A stretch of DNA of 45,414 nucleotides from positions 1 through 45,414 of the forward strand of contig CAYYNB010000027.1 of the NCBI GenBank assembly GCA_964472565.1, given 5' to 3'. Position 1 is the stretch's first letter, and every line of letters starts with the position of its first letter. The notes under the pieces were generated by a model, which did no database searches, had not been told where the DNA came from, and was given only the letters and a program-made list of their open reading frames with translations. Positions 8,229 through 16,716 of the stretch are shown one piece after another. Made by a program: the position numbers and the translations under genes. Source of the stretch: DATAMF01 sp964472565. GTDB lineage: Bacteria > Chloroflexota > Anaerolineae > Aggregatilineales > Aggregatilineaceae.

Positions 8229-9212
8229 TTAGCGCTCCTTTGCCGCCGATTTTACAATTCCCAATTTGGCAAACATCGAACGGGTGCCTGTCCGGTTAAT
8301 TATCCAGCGGGGCACGGCTCGCAGAATTTCAGAAATCTGTACGCCTCGGCGGTGTCGGCGGTAATCACGCTGCCAGTTTTGCCAGCGTTCTAAGGCTCCT
8401 TCCCCCCACAGTTTCTGTTCTATCTCTTCAGGAAGCGCGGCTCCGCCCCATTCTGTCCAACATGCCCGCATCACATCGGGCTTGGCAGGCCGCACATTTT
8501 CCCAGGCTTCCCACCGCATATGGACAATGTTGTCTTCCACTTGCAGCCGGGGATTATCAATGCTGCTCAAATTCTCTCCGTGCAGAAAAAACGTTCCTCC
8601 GGCATGAGTCGCTGCGCAAAAATCAATTTCGTGCGCCGCTCGCACGCTCCAGTCCATATCCCCTGCAATCTGAAAGTGCTCGTCAAACGGTCCAATTCGC
8701 TCGTACAGTTCTCGCGCAAACATAAAAAATGACATGCCCCGCATCGCCTGTGTGAACCGTGTTCGATCATAAGGCATGGCTTCGTAATGAATCCGCCGCC
8801 TGAATCGGATCAGCTTTCCGATTTTTTCCGTTCTCACGATGTCATACGGAAAGTATATGTATAGACATCCTTGCTCAATCAACTGCTGTCCTTCGATGAT
8901 CCCTTCTGCCGTGCGCACATCATCGACATTCCAGAATCCCAACGCCGGCGCAGATGACTCTCTCACCCCACGATTCCACGATGCATACAGGGTTTCACGC
9001 TCGACATGGATCGCCCTCACCATAAAATCGGTAGTGCGAGTCAATTGTTCAATCGCCGTTCGTTCCTCGTCAGAAGCATCGTTCGCTACAATAATCAACT
9101 CAAGTTCTAATCCGGCCTTTTTAATCTGCGCGCCCACTTCCAACACGTGCGCCGCATAGCGCGCCAGGTATCGCTCCGAACGGTACAGAGATGTAATGAA
9201 TGCCACATCCAT
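8229..9212 (-). CDS. GT-A-type glycosyltransferase, family 2-like
   Basis: 327 residues. The start VAFITSLYRSERYLARYAAH and LIIVANDASDEERTAIE match the GT-A nucleotide-binding core, ALGFWNVDDVRTAEG supplies the Asp-rich metal site, and FQIAGDMDWSVRAA corresponds to the later catalytic region. The rest is less like classical GT2, so the family label is loose. There is no membrane segment. It is the first gene of a two-gene unit with 7266-8222. Its 5' leader lies opposite a small-RNA-like unit at 9284-9406 on the other strand. The Shine-Dalgarno is weak (AGGAT). Confidence 0.78.
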   Translation of the reverse strand: MDVAFITSLYRSERYLARYAAHVLEVGAQIKKAGLELELIIVANDASDEERTAIEQLTRTTDFMVRAIHVERETLYASWNRGVRESSAPALGFWNVDDVRTAEGIIEGQQLIEQGCLYIYFPYDIVRTEKIGKLIRFRRRIHYEAMPYDRTRFTQAMRGMSFFMFARELYERIGPFDEHFQIAGDMDWSVRAAHEIDFCAATHAGGTFFLHGENLSSIDNPRLQVEDNIVHMRWEAWENVRPAKPDVMRACWTEWGGAALPEEIEQKLWGEGALERWQNWQRDYRRHRRGVQISEILRAVPRWIINRTGTRSMFAKLGIVKSAAKER

Positions 9213-9283
9213 ACTGATTTAATCCTACTGGGTGATGTTTGAGGCTTGTGCCTGTAAGAATATATCATCACTCTATTAATTAT

Positions 9284-9314
9284 TTGACAAAAGAGGGGGA
9301 ATATAAGGTACAAT
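9284..9314 (+). promoter_or_regulatory. Plus-strand promoter upstream of the candidate small RNA
   Basis: TTGACA at 9284-9289 is a perfect -35 match. TACAAT at 9309-9314 is a near-perfect -10 box, with a 19-base spacer, slightly long. Transcription would start near 9321. No plus-strand coding gene lies downstream before the terminator at 9372. Confidence 0.6.
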
Positions 9315-9320
9315 AGATAC

Positions 9321-9406
9321 CAGAAGTCAACAGTCCATCAAGGGCTGTTTGCGACGCGCATCATTCCTTTTGCCCCGTCTTTTTTATTCCGACGGGGCTT
9401 TTATTT
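9321..9406 (+). ncRNA. Candidate small RNA (about 86 nt) ending in an intrinsic terminator
   Basis: Downstream of the promoter-like pair, AACAGTCC (9329-9336) and GGGCTGTT (9342-9349) form an 8-bp hairpin with one T-G pair and a 5-base loop. About 20 unpaired bases follow. Then GCCCCGTC (9372-9379) and GACGGGGC (9391-9398) form a terminator stem followed by TTTTATTT. Promoter, structured body and terminator fit within 125 bases, with no open frame of note. The 3' part is antisense to the end of the membrane-protein gene stopping at 9384, and the whole lies opposite the leader of the 9212 gene. It could alternatively be only a terminator against antisense transcription. Not recognised as a known family. 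Confidence 0.5.
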
Positions 9407-11321
9407 CCGGTACTACGCGATACACGCGCGCGCCATCGTTTTCATACACTAACTCAAGATATGGCACATTCCCTAAATCCGCCCGGTAATAGGCTTCTGC
9501 TTCTGCGACAGGTTGTTCCCACCGTTGTAAATCATCAAAACTGTTCGGGTTCCCAAAAATCTGTGGCACAAGCACATAATCGATACCATACCGGATAAGC
9601 AGGTCCCCATAATCCAATTCGGCGCTGTTTCCATCCGTGCTTTTCCAGAACAGCCGCAAATCTTCATGCAGCCGGTCATTCAACTCCCCGTCCTTATTCA
9701 TCCGCACCCCGTGATAAAACGGCTGCGGGCGAAAGAAAACTGTGTTTCGCTCACTGATCACTGGTGCCCAGTCTGCCTCATGCGGTCCGGGATGGTTAAG
9801 AATGACCGCGTCTTGTGGCGTATTATCTCTCAGCCAGACCATCGCCTCAACGTCCGCCTCGGATGAAAATGCGCCGTAGATGCTCAGTGTTGTATTTTTA
9901 CTGGCTTCAATCACATCATCAAAAAAAACGGCCCCTCCGACAATCACCCCAAAGGCCAGCGCAAAAAATGGGATGGCTAACCGTCCCACCCATCGATCAA
10001 CCGCTTCTCCGCCCAGCCAATCCGCGAGCCAAACCAACGCCATGCCGCCCAGCACCAGATACGGAATAATCGGTCCGTGCCATGCCAGGCTGAACGGATA
10101 ATCATATTTCAGCAGTGGTCCAATGATGCTGGGTATATTTTTTTCGAGCAGCCCCAGTGTCGAGAATTCCAGAATAGCGAGGCCCCACACAATCATCCAT
10201 AACGCGGCTGCATTGCGCCGTTTCACGCCCACGAGCGCACCGGCTGCCGCTAACACCACGACCAGCCCGCCGTGCATCAATATCAATGTCCGCCAATGCG
10301 AAGACTCCACTTTAAACGGCGATTCGATCCCGGACCCAAGCAAATCGTTAATACTGATCAACCAGGGCGATACAATCCCCAACGCCACCAGGGGAATTAC
10401 CGCTGCCAGCACCAACCACGCGCCCAATCGCGGACGTGGTTGGGCGAACCAGATGACAATCAGCCATGGCGCATACCCAATAATTAATGCAATAGTCGTA
10501 TCTGGTTGGCTGAGCGGCACCGCTCCTAAACAGATCGCCGCAAATAGCGCATCCGACCACCGGGTTGTACTTAAATATCGGAGTACAAACGTGATAAATC
10601 CCAGTGAAAAGAGCAGCGCCAGCAGCGCCGTATAATGCGAGTCCATAAAGGCTGTGATTAATCCCGTCCCGATGATGGCCGTGATCAGGAAAGCCCGTCC
10701 TGTACGTGGCCCTTCGACCTCATTGCCCAAGTCATACGCCAGCCAGATGAAGAGGACAATCGTAATCGCGCTAAAAATGAGTTGAAGTGTGTGAATTCCC
10801 AGATCAAATCGCGTGCTGAGGTGAGCAATTAAGCCAATATATCCCGGCGAATACAGGTAATCGACAGCCGGGTGCCAGGGGGCAAGTGTGGTGTAATTTT
10901 GTCCCTCGCGCAGCGTCAGTGCCAGATACCCGAATCCCTGCGCATCTGTATCGAATGGAACAGGCAGCACAAACACGATCAGCCCAAACAGGACGATCAC
11001 CACAGCCAATAGCAAAAGGTCCCGATCACTCGGCCATATCCAGCTTGGTGCCCCCGGTAGCCATGTCTCGCGTCCATAATATCCGGCGACTACAACGGCG
11101 ACCACAGCAATGAGGGCAAACGTGCCAATCCATGCCCCATCGCCTAGTTTCGGTGACCAGTCGATTAAAGGAGCCAGAAACCACGTAATATCCACTACCA
11201 GGGCCAGAAACAGCACGCTCCCTAACCCGATCCGTGCCCCGCGCGTTGGCAGCATCGATGCCGTGATCGTGCCAATTCCCAGCAAAACAACAATCAGTAC
11301 AAGATAAGCAAGAATGCTCAT
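9384..11321 (-). CDS. Large polytopic membrane protein, GT-C-like
   Basis: 645 residues from the ATG at 11321, whose start overlaps the previous stop as ATGA; 51 further upstream in-frame residues are rejected. Residues 1 to about 500 hold a dozen or so hydrophobic helices (for example ILAYLVLIVVLLGIGTI and LLLLAVVIVLFGLIVFVLP) with a short loop YSPGYIGLIAHLS. The last 150 residues are soluble, with MVWLRDNTPQDAVILNHPGP, the kind of outer domain seen in GT-C glycosyltransferases using polyprenyl-phosphate sugars, and in DUF6541-type proteins. No acidic GT-C motif can be assigned with certainty. It could also be the polysaccharide polymerase of the cluster. Its 3' end runs into the terminator loop of the opposite-strand small RNA. 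Confidence 0.65.
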   Translation of the reverse strand: MSILAYLVLIVVLLGIGTITASMLPTRGARIGLGSVLFLALVVDITWFLAPLIDWSPKLGDGAWIGTFALIAVVAVVVAGYYGRETWLPGAPSWIWPSDRDLLLLAVVIVLFGLIVFVLPVPFDTDAQGFGYLALTLREGQNYTTLAPWHPAVDYLYSPGYIGLIAHLSTRFDLGIHTLQLIFSAITIVLFIWLAYDLGNEVEGPRTGRAFLITAIIGTGLITAFMDSHYTALLALLFSLGFITFVLRYLSTTRWSDALFAAICLGAVPLSQPDTTIALIIGYAPWLIVIWFAQPRPRLGAWLVLAAVIPLVALGIVSPWLISINDLLGSGIESPFKVESSHWRTLILMHGGLVVVLAAAGALVGVKRRNAAALWMIVWGLAILEFSTLGLLEKNIPSIIGPLLKYDYPFSLAWHGPIIPYLVLGGMALVWLADWLGGEAVDRWVGRLAIPFFALAFGVIVGGAVFFDDVIEASKNTTLSIYGAFSSEADVEAMVWLRDNTPQDAVILNHPGPHEADWAPVISERNTVFFRPQPFYHGVRMNKDGELNDRLHEDLRLFWKSTDGNSAELDYGDLLIRYGIDYVLVPQIFGNPNSFDDLQRWEQPVAEAEAYYRADLGNVPYLELVYENDGARVYRVVPEIKAPSE

Positions 11322-11998
11322 ACCGAAGCCCTGCGCTTTTCGTGATGGATCGCGCGGATTACCCGGGCTGGGTTCCCCCCCGCGATGACGCCGGCTGGAA
11401 TGTCCTGTGTGACCACACTGCCTGCACCGATCACACTTTCCGCTCCAATTGTAACACCCTTCAAAATCAAACACTGCATCCCAATAAACACGCCGTCCTC
11501 AATCACCACTGGAGCCGTTTTGCCGTCCAATGGTCGCTCCAATCGTACCGCCAGTTCAAGTGGATGAAAATCCGTGTCAGTGATTGTTGTATTTGCGCCC
11601 ACCCACACATCATTTCCAATAATAATCTGTTCCTCGGCACAAATCGTCCCCCCCGTCATTCCAAACCCATCCCCGATAACAAGTTCTGCATCTGGGCGGC
11701 GCGTGGAAAGAATCACAGGATGAAACGGCCCCAAGGCGTTGCTGTGTGGAATCGCGCGCAGTTCAAGCCAATCTCCAATGTTCATCGTGCTGCGGCGGTG
11801 TTTTTGATATATAGGCATTCCATACAGCCGCCATCCATGTCCCCATTCGACTCCCGCCAGCTTGAACAATACCCGTGCTGTCGGCCATGTCACCATCCGG
11901 CGCAGTTCAAGCCGCAGTTTCCAGGGTGTATCCCATGCCATCCGCAGCGCATCCGCCGACAGGAAAGTGTCAGGCGGGGCCACATCGTGCTCACTCAT
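11318..11998 (-). CDS. Left-handed beta-helix acyltransferase (hexapeptide, WbbJ-like)
   Basis: 226 residues. The C-terminal half shows the hexapeptide turns of the LbH fold: IGNDVWVGANTTITD, VIEDGVFIGMQCLILKG, IGAESVIGAGSVVTQ and ends in the usual VIAGGNPARVIR. The catalytic His is probably in TDTDFHPLEL. Such enzymes acetylate sugar hydroxyls using acetyl-CoA in the cytoplasm. Both ends overlap neighbours by four bases (ATGA at 11995-11998 and 11318-11321), so three genes are translationally coupled. The first 70 residues are not part of the helix and resemble the N-terminal region of other polysaccharide acyltransferases. The acceptor is unknown. Confidence 0.9.
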   Translation of the reverse strand: MSEHDVAPPDTFLSADALRMAWDTPWKLRLELRRMVTWPTARVLFKLAGVEWGHGWRLYGMPIYQKHRRSTMNIGDWLELRAIPHSNALGPFHPVILSTRRPDAELVIGDGFGMTGGTICAEEQIIIGNDVWVGANTTITDTDFHPLELAVRLERPLDGKTAPVVIEDGVFIGMQCLILKGVTIGAESVIGAGSVVTQDIPAGVIAGGNPARVIRAIHHEKRRASV

Positions 11999-13179
11999 AA
12001 ATATCCTTTTATCGTTTCGATCAGCGTTTGTGCGCGATGTCGGAAAGTATGTTCTTTAAGCAGTCGTGTACGCGCCGCTTCTCCAATTGTCCGTCGTGCG
12101 TCGTCATGTTGCAACAACCAGCCGATCCGTTCGGTTGCTTCCTGCCCATTTTCGGCCACTATCAGTTCTTTTTCCGGCTCAAACCACGTTTCGATTCCCG
12201 AATACGGGCTGCACACCATACACGCCCCCAGCGCCGCCAGTTCGAATGGACGTGAACTGGATGACGCGAACACGGAGGCATGTGCTTTCCGTGTGATCAC
12301 CAGATTGATCTTGCTTCGGCAGGCATATTCTCGCAGTTTGCTAAATGAGAGATACGGCAGCAGATCGGTTCGCCCAATGTCGCCCAGATTCATGCCTCGT
12401 GCTGCAAATCGTGCCTCCGGTAGCGCCTGGCTTGCATCCCGCAGCATTGCATCGATCCATTCCCCGCGATATTCCCGCCCATGTCCATAAAAGAATACAT
12501 CTATATCTTGAGTTAATTCTAGCGGCAAAAATAAATCCGGATCTGCTCCATAATACAACGCATGAACCTCGCGTGCGCCCAGTTCCCGGATACCTTCTGC
12601 TCCTCCCAGGCTGTTCGAGAAAAATGCCGTGTATTCCGCCGGGGCTGCTCCTTGATAAATGCGAAATCCCGACGCAAACCCGCGAAAACTCGGCAGGCTG
12701 GCAGGCACATCTCCATCATAAAAGAAGACCGGTTTGCCATGCTTTTCGATGATATGCGCCGCTAATCCTCGGATATGGTTGAGTGGTACCGTAATAACTA
12801 GCACCGCATCAATATCGGGCTGTTGCGCCATCAATCGATCTACCAGCTTTTTCCACCGGGGAGCGATCACGCGCTGGGCTACCTGCCGGATGACCCGATC
12901 CGAGGCACTTTCTTGCTGTGTTTGCTGCCTCTGCTGAGTTTGCCGCGTGCTCCCGATGCGCCGCCACCCATCGCGCATCGCTTTGAATACATCACCTTCG
13001 CGTTGGGCTGGATTCGGTGCCGCGCGCCACCACGGCGCTTCAATCGCAGGTCCCTGGTAGGGTGCCGCGATCAGGTCTACACCGTTTTCATACAGTCCCT
13101 TCAAAAGTTGCCACCATGCCGGTGTGGCGCTAAAGGGCTGTCTCAAATCCAACGAGGACACAATAACCAGTAGTTTCAT
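11995..13179 (-). CDS. CgeB-like / GT-B glycosyltransferase
   Basis: 394 residues. The C-terminal half matches the Glyco_trans_1_2 (CgeB-like) domain: IDVFFYGHGREYRGEW, LPYLSFSKLREYACRSKINL, SSSRPFELAALGACMVCS and SGIETWFEPEKELIV, followed by the terminal helix. The N-terminal half begins LLVIVSSLDLRQPFSATPAW, which is weakly conserved. It is a cytoplasmic GT-B enzyme of the surface-polysaccharide block. It overlaps the acyltransferase gene by four bases and starts 11 bases after the GT4 gene. The donor is unknown. Confidence 0.85.
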   Translation of the reverse strand: MKLLVIVSSLDLRQPFSATPAWWQLLKGLYENGVDLIAAPYQGPAIEAPWWRAAPNPAQREGDVFKAMRDGWRRIGSTRQTQQRQQTQQESASDRVIRQVAQRVIAPRWKKLVDRLMAQQPDIDAVLVITVPLNHIRGLAAHIIEKHGKPVFFYDGDVPASLPSFRGFASGFRIYQGAAPAEYTAFFSNSLGGAEGIRELGAREVHALYYGADPDLFLPLELTQDIDVFFYGHGREYRGEWIDAMLRDASQALPEARFAARGMNLGDIGRTDLLPYLSFSKLREYACRSKINLVITRKAHASVFASSSSRPFELAALGACMVCSPYSGIETWFEPEKELIVAENGQEATERIGWLLQHDDARRTIGEAARTRLLKEHTFRHRAQTLIETIKGYL

Positions 13180-13190
13180 GACGGAATCAC

Positions 13191-14465
13191 TTATCGATCA
13201 CTTGATCGTCCACTTGATCGTCGTTGTGCCAGCGCCCGCTCATACACATTGATCATTCGTTCGCTAAACTTTTCGAGCGTAAACTGCTGCAAATATCGCG
13301 CCCGTCCAGCTTCGGCCATCCGCTGCCGCAGTGGTTCATCCGTCAACAGGCGCACCATCCGATCCGCCAGCGCTTCAATATCATATGGGTTCACAACAAA
13401 CCCCGTTTCCCCATCAATAACCGCTTCCCGACTGCCGCCAAAACACGTCGTCACCGGGACGGCTCCCGCCGCCATTCCTTCCAGATTCACGGTGGGGAAT
13501 GGATCAGCATAAACCGATGGCGACGCCACAATATCTGCCATCCGGTAAGCAGTTGCCAGTTCGACCCCATCCAGCCACCCACCGAGCACAATATGCTCAG
13601 CCAGATCAGCATGCTCATGCAGCATTCGTTCGGTATGCACCGATGGCCGTGCCAGCACCAACAACCGGAAGTTGGAAACCTTTTGTTTCACCTGCCGCAG
13701 CGCAGCCATTAATTGGGCCTCGCCTTTGGCTATATTAATCCGCCCGCCGAACAGAATGACGCGCTGCCCTTCCAGTTTATACCGTTGGCGCAGCACCATC
13801 ATCCCGGCATCGGCAGCTTCGAAATCTCGTATATCGATCCCGTTATATACGACGTCAAACGGCGGCAGACCATTTGCTTCTAAGGCGGCTTTATGGGCAT
13901 AACTGACTGCGATCCGCATATCTGTATAATGTTTCATCGTATGCCGGACCGAAAGATTCCGCGCCGGATTCCAACGCAGCCGTGCCTGCCGCCAATTGTA
14001 TCCGAACGGTAAGCGGTAATCCCACCCATCCATTTGATCCGGGCATTTGGGATCAATAAATCGATCCAGCTTGGCGTAGGCAAACGGCATGACATCATGT
14101 GATGTGAAAACCGTCGCCGCCTTGCTCGCGTGCCCAATAACCATGCTGTGATAGCTCAGATGTTGGTGAATATTATGCGCATGAACCACATCCGGCTTTA
14201 ATTCTCGTAGCAGGCGATTTAGCGGCCACACGGTCCATGGATTGAACAGGCTTAACCAGGCCACAAATCGCTCTGGATATTTCGAATACAGCACATGGAC
14301 CGGAATCCCTTGCCGCACTTCCACCCGGCTTGGACCAGTTGAGCTGGTAATAAAGGTGACACGTTGTCCTGCGCCGATCAAGCCTTGTCCCAGAAGCCAC
14401 GCAATCTTACCTGCCCCTCCCGGACTATCTGGCGGTAGGGTATCGCTCAATATGACAATATGCAT
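13191..14465 (-). CDS. Family 4 glycosyltransferase (GT-B fold)
   Basis: 424 residues. The N-terminal GT4 domain has LPPDSPGGAGKIAWLLGQGL and DVVHAHNIHQHLSYHS. The C-terminal donor domain has VILFGGRINIAKGEAQLM, VLGGWLDGVEL and the E-x7-E-type motif in DPFPTVNLEGMAAGAVP followed by TCFGGSREAVIDGETGFVV. A retaining transferase using a nucleotide sugar is expected. It is the first gene of the 14465->9384 operon. The last residues fall in a short direct repeat (ACTTGATCGTC twice around 13200-13222). AAAAGGC lies upstream of the ATG. Confidence 0.93.
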   Translation of the reverse strand: MHIVILSDTLPPDSPGGAGKIAWLLGQGLIGAGQRVTFITSSTGPSRVEVRQGIPVHVLYSKYPERFVAWLSLFNPWTVWPLNRLLRELKPDVVHAHNIHQHLSYHSMVIGHASKAATVFTSHDVMPFAYAKLDRFIDPKCPDQMDGWDYRLPFGYNWRQARLRWNPARNLSVRHTMKHYTDMRIAVSYAHKAALEANGLPPFDVVYNGIDIRDFEAADAGMMVLRQRYKLEGQRVILFGGRINIAKGEAQLMAALRQVKQKVSNFRLLVLARPSVHTERMLHEHADLAEHIVLGGWLDGVELATAYRMADIVASPSVYADPFPTVNLEGMAAGAVPVTTCFGGSREAVIDGETGFVVNPYDIEALADRMVRLLTDEPLRQRMAEAGRARYLQQFTLEKFSERMINVYERALAQRRSSGRSSDR

Positions 14466-14628
14466 TCAAACAGCCTTTTATGTGACCAAGACTCGCATCT
14501 GCCAAGCATAACAAAAAACTGCGCCTCTGTCATTGCGGATTGAAAATCGTTATATTTAGGGCCGATCCAAGAAATAATTCTCCACATCCTGTGGGTTTGA
14601 CTCCCCTCTCTAAGGGAAGGGGCAAGGA

Positions 14629-14658
14629 GGGATGGGGTAAAGAAAATATTGGCGCAGC
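14629..14658. repeat. 30-bp copy of a dispersed intergenic repeat
   Basis: The 30 bases starting GGGATGGGGTAAAG and ending TTGGCGCAGC are identical to 45178-45207. It lies in the gap between the divergent GT4 and YhfC genes, just after a C-rich/G-rich hairpin (CCCCTCTCTAAGGGAAGGGG, 14603-14622). The same gap must contain the promoters for both divergent genes. Confidence 0.85.
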
Positions 14659-14671
14659 TAGGGTTTAACAA

Positions 14672-15358
14672 ATGTTCATTTACGCCCTTCTCATGCTTCT
14701 GCTAGGTTCGTGCTTGCTGATCTCAGTCGTGCTGCTCACGCGCAGGCTGCACCGCCGTTATGCCTTGCCCTATGCCTTGCTCACCGTCGGCATCATCACC
14801 TATATAATTTCCTTGCTTGTTCAGGTACTTGTGCTCCGTGTTCTGCGCAGTCCCTTGTTGTCTATCTTGCCAGTGGGCGCGCTGACAATTGGACTTCTGG
14901 CCGGATTCGCCGAAGAATTAGCTCGTTTTTTCGGTTACCAATACCTTGCCCGTTCCGCCGAAACCAAACCCCAGGCATTAATGATCGGGTTAGGACATGG
15001 ATTTTCGGAAACTATTTACACCGGATTGCTGGCGTTAGGATTTGGGTTTTCCCTGCTTGGTTACGGCACTGAACATCCCGATAACCTGGGTGTGTTGCTG
15101 AGCGGAGCCATAGCCGAAGCCGCCAATGGACTGCTGCCTATTGTGATGCATCTGGCTCTCAGTTGGCTTGTCCTCCAGGTTTTTTTGCGCGGCCAGGTCT
15201 ACTGGCTCTTCCTTGCCATCTTTTTCCACTCCCTTGTTGAAATCACGGCGGTCCTGCTTGGCCCCAACGATGCATGGTCGGTGGTCGTCTGGCGCGCGGT
15301 GGTAGCCATAATGAGCCTCTTCATTCTCACTCAGATTAAAGACGTTAATTCTGCATAA
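14672..15358 (+). CDS. YhfC-family glutamic-type intramembrane protease (ABI/PrsW superfamily)
   Basis: 228 residues with about seven hydrophobic segments from residue 3 onward. The superfamily motifs are present within the membrane: AGFAEELARFF (the paired Glu at about 81-82), GLGHGFSETIYTG (His 109 and Glu 113), the later IVMHLALSW, and FFHSLVEITAV. This spacing matches YhfC proteins, which are predicted intramembrane endopeptidases of unknown substrate. The gene is divergent from the polysaccharide operon and appears to be a single unit. The start ATG follows a repeat copy by 13 bases with a weak AGGG upstream. Confidence 0.82.
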   Translation: MFIYALLMLLLGSCLLISVVLLTRRLHRRYALPYALLTVGIITYIISLLVQVLVLRVLRSPLLSILPVGALTIGLLAGFAEELARFFGYQYLARSAETKPQALMIGLGHGFSETIYTGLLALGFGFSLLGYGTEHPDNLGVLLSGAIAEAANGLLPIVMHLALSWLVLQVFLRGQVYWLFLAIFFHSLVEITAVLLGPNDAWSVVVWRAVVAIMSLFILTQIKDVNSA

Positions 15359-15452
15359 CAGTTTAAGATACATTCAACTTCCTGGTTTTATTAGCGCTTT
15401 TATGTTATGCTGTGAAAAATCGTCCTCTGGATAGTGGTGTTGAGGCGTTGTT

Positions 15453-16496
15453 ATGTCGTGGTTGATGAATAGACGAGCAGCGGACGGCGAACGAGAACAG
15501 AACATCCAACAAAAAAATGATCTCCTGCTTAAACTGTCCAGTCAGATCAACAACGAAGCACTGGCCGCTGTTGAAGAACTGCGGCGGTTGGGGTGGCTAA
15601 CCGATGGTACGCTGCGCAAGATTAAATTGATCGGCGCCAATTTGCAGGGAGCACGGCTGTCGGAAGCCCATCTGTCGGAAGTTGATCTATCCGGCGCGAA
15701 TTTACAGGAAGCCGCGTTGCGCAAAGCGAATCTGTCCGAAGCGCTTCTGCATGTCACCAGTTTGCAGCGGGCCAATTTAGTTGAAGCCAATTTGCAGAAG
15801 GCGTCGTTTCTCAAAGCAAATCTCGTCGGCGCGCGTTTGACCGAAGCCAATTTGCAGGAAGCTGACTTAGGTGAAGCCAACATGCAGGGCACCGACTTGC
15901 GCGACGCCAACTTGCGTATGTCCCGTATGTCCCAGACCGATTTACAGGGAGCCGACTTATCCGGCGCAAATATGCAAGGGGCGCATCTGATGGGCGCGCG
16001 TCTTCAGGAAGCCATTCTCAACAATGCGCGCCTCCTCGAAGTATACCTGGGCAATGCCAATTTACACCGGGCGCGGTTAGTCGGGGCGAATCTCAGCGGC
16101 GCAACTCTGGCGGGCGCGAATCTGCGTCAGGCCGATCTGGAAGATGCCAATCTTCAGGAAGCGCGGTTAGGGGTAGCCGATCTGTGGCGGGCCAATCTCT
16201 CCCGTACCAATCTTTTCGGGGCAAATTTACTTCGTGCGCGTATGCAGGAGGCCAATCTCTCGCGCACCAATTTTCAAAATGCCTCTCTGCGAGAAGCCGC
16301 TTTGCAAGGGGCGCATCTCTGGCTGAGCAATTTGCAGGGCGCAGACCTCACGGGCGCTAATTTGCTGGGGGCGGAATTTAAGTGGCCCCAGATCAGTGAA
16401 GACACCTTGCTCCCCGACGGTACATTTTGGAACGTGACAGTAGACATGACTCGTTTTACCAATCACGAGCACCCCGAATTCTGGCGACCAGAATAA
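15453..16496 (+). CDS. Pentapeptide-repeat protein
   Basis: 347 residues. After about 55 N-terminal residues, mostly helical and charged (EREQNIQQKNDLLLKLSSQI), come more than 50 tandem pentapeptides of the A(N/D)Lxx form, for example ANLQGARLSEAHLSEVDLSG, up to residue 320. These should form a right-handed quadrilateral beta-helix. The C-terminal 30 residues (LPDGTFWNVTVDMTRFTNHE) match the usual cap of cyanobacterial and Chloroflexi pentapeptide proteins. No signal peptide is seen, so it is probably cytoplasmic. The function is unknown; DNA-mimic gyrase binding (Qnr/MfpA) is known for a minority and is not implied here. Confidence 0.95.
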   Translation: MSWLMNRRAADGEREQNIQQKNDLLLKLSSQINNEALAAVEELRRLGWLTDGTLRKIKLIGANLQGARLSEAHLSEVDLSGANLQEAALRKANLSEALLHVTSLQRANLVEANLQKASFLKANLVGARLTEANLQEADLGEANMQGTDLRDANLRMSRMSQTDLQGADLSGANMQGAHLMGARLQEAILNNARLLEVYLGNANLHRARLVGANLSGATLAGANLRQADLEDANLQEARLGVADLWRANLSRTNLFGANLLRARMQEANLSRTNFQNASLREAALQGAHLWLSNLQGADLTGANLLGAEFKWPQISEDTLLPDGTFWNVTVDMTRFTNHEHPEFWRPE

Positions 16497-16716
16497 TTTA
16501 TGCAAGACAACCAAATCGAAACATCGTGCGCTGCACTGCGTGGTTGCGCAATATTGTACCTTTGTTCACAATAACCGATTGTACCTGCCGGGCAAATCGA
16601 ATACCCTTATAAATGTGGATGTGGGCCAGCTAACTTGATTGCGGTACTATAATAACCATTGACCCGCGTTATACTGGTTTGGAATGGTTTGGCGGGTCTC
16701 ACCGCAGGCGGAAACC

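Noticed and set aside
9372..9398. Terminator of the minus-strand membrane-protein gene
   Set aside because: The hairpin's T-tract is on the plus strand, and the minus strand reads into AAAAGG. The gene's stop codon also lies in the hairpin loop.
11342..12490. A 382-codon open frame on the plus strand
   Set aside because: It lies wholly opposite the acyltransferase and CgeB-like genes, has the odd Cys/His/Arg-rich make-up of antisense frames, and has no ribosome site or family marks.
1220..14465. The polysaccharide region as a complete Wzx/Wzy cluster
   Set aside because: No Wzx flippase, no clear Wzy and no Wzz/Wzc were recognised; the one polytopic protein (9384-11321) looks more like GT-C.
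15600..16380. Regular repeats that could be taken for a CRISPR array
   Set aside because: The period is about 15 bases, in frame, and codes for A(N/D)Lxx pentapeptides; there are no spacers of constant length and no cas genes.
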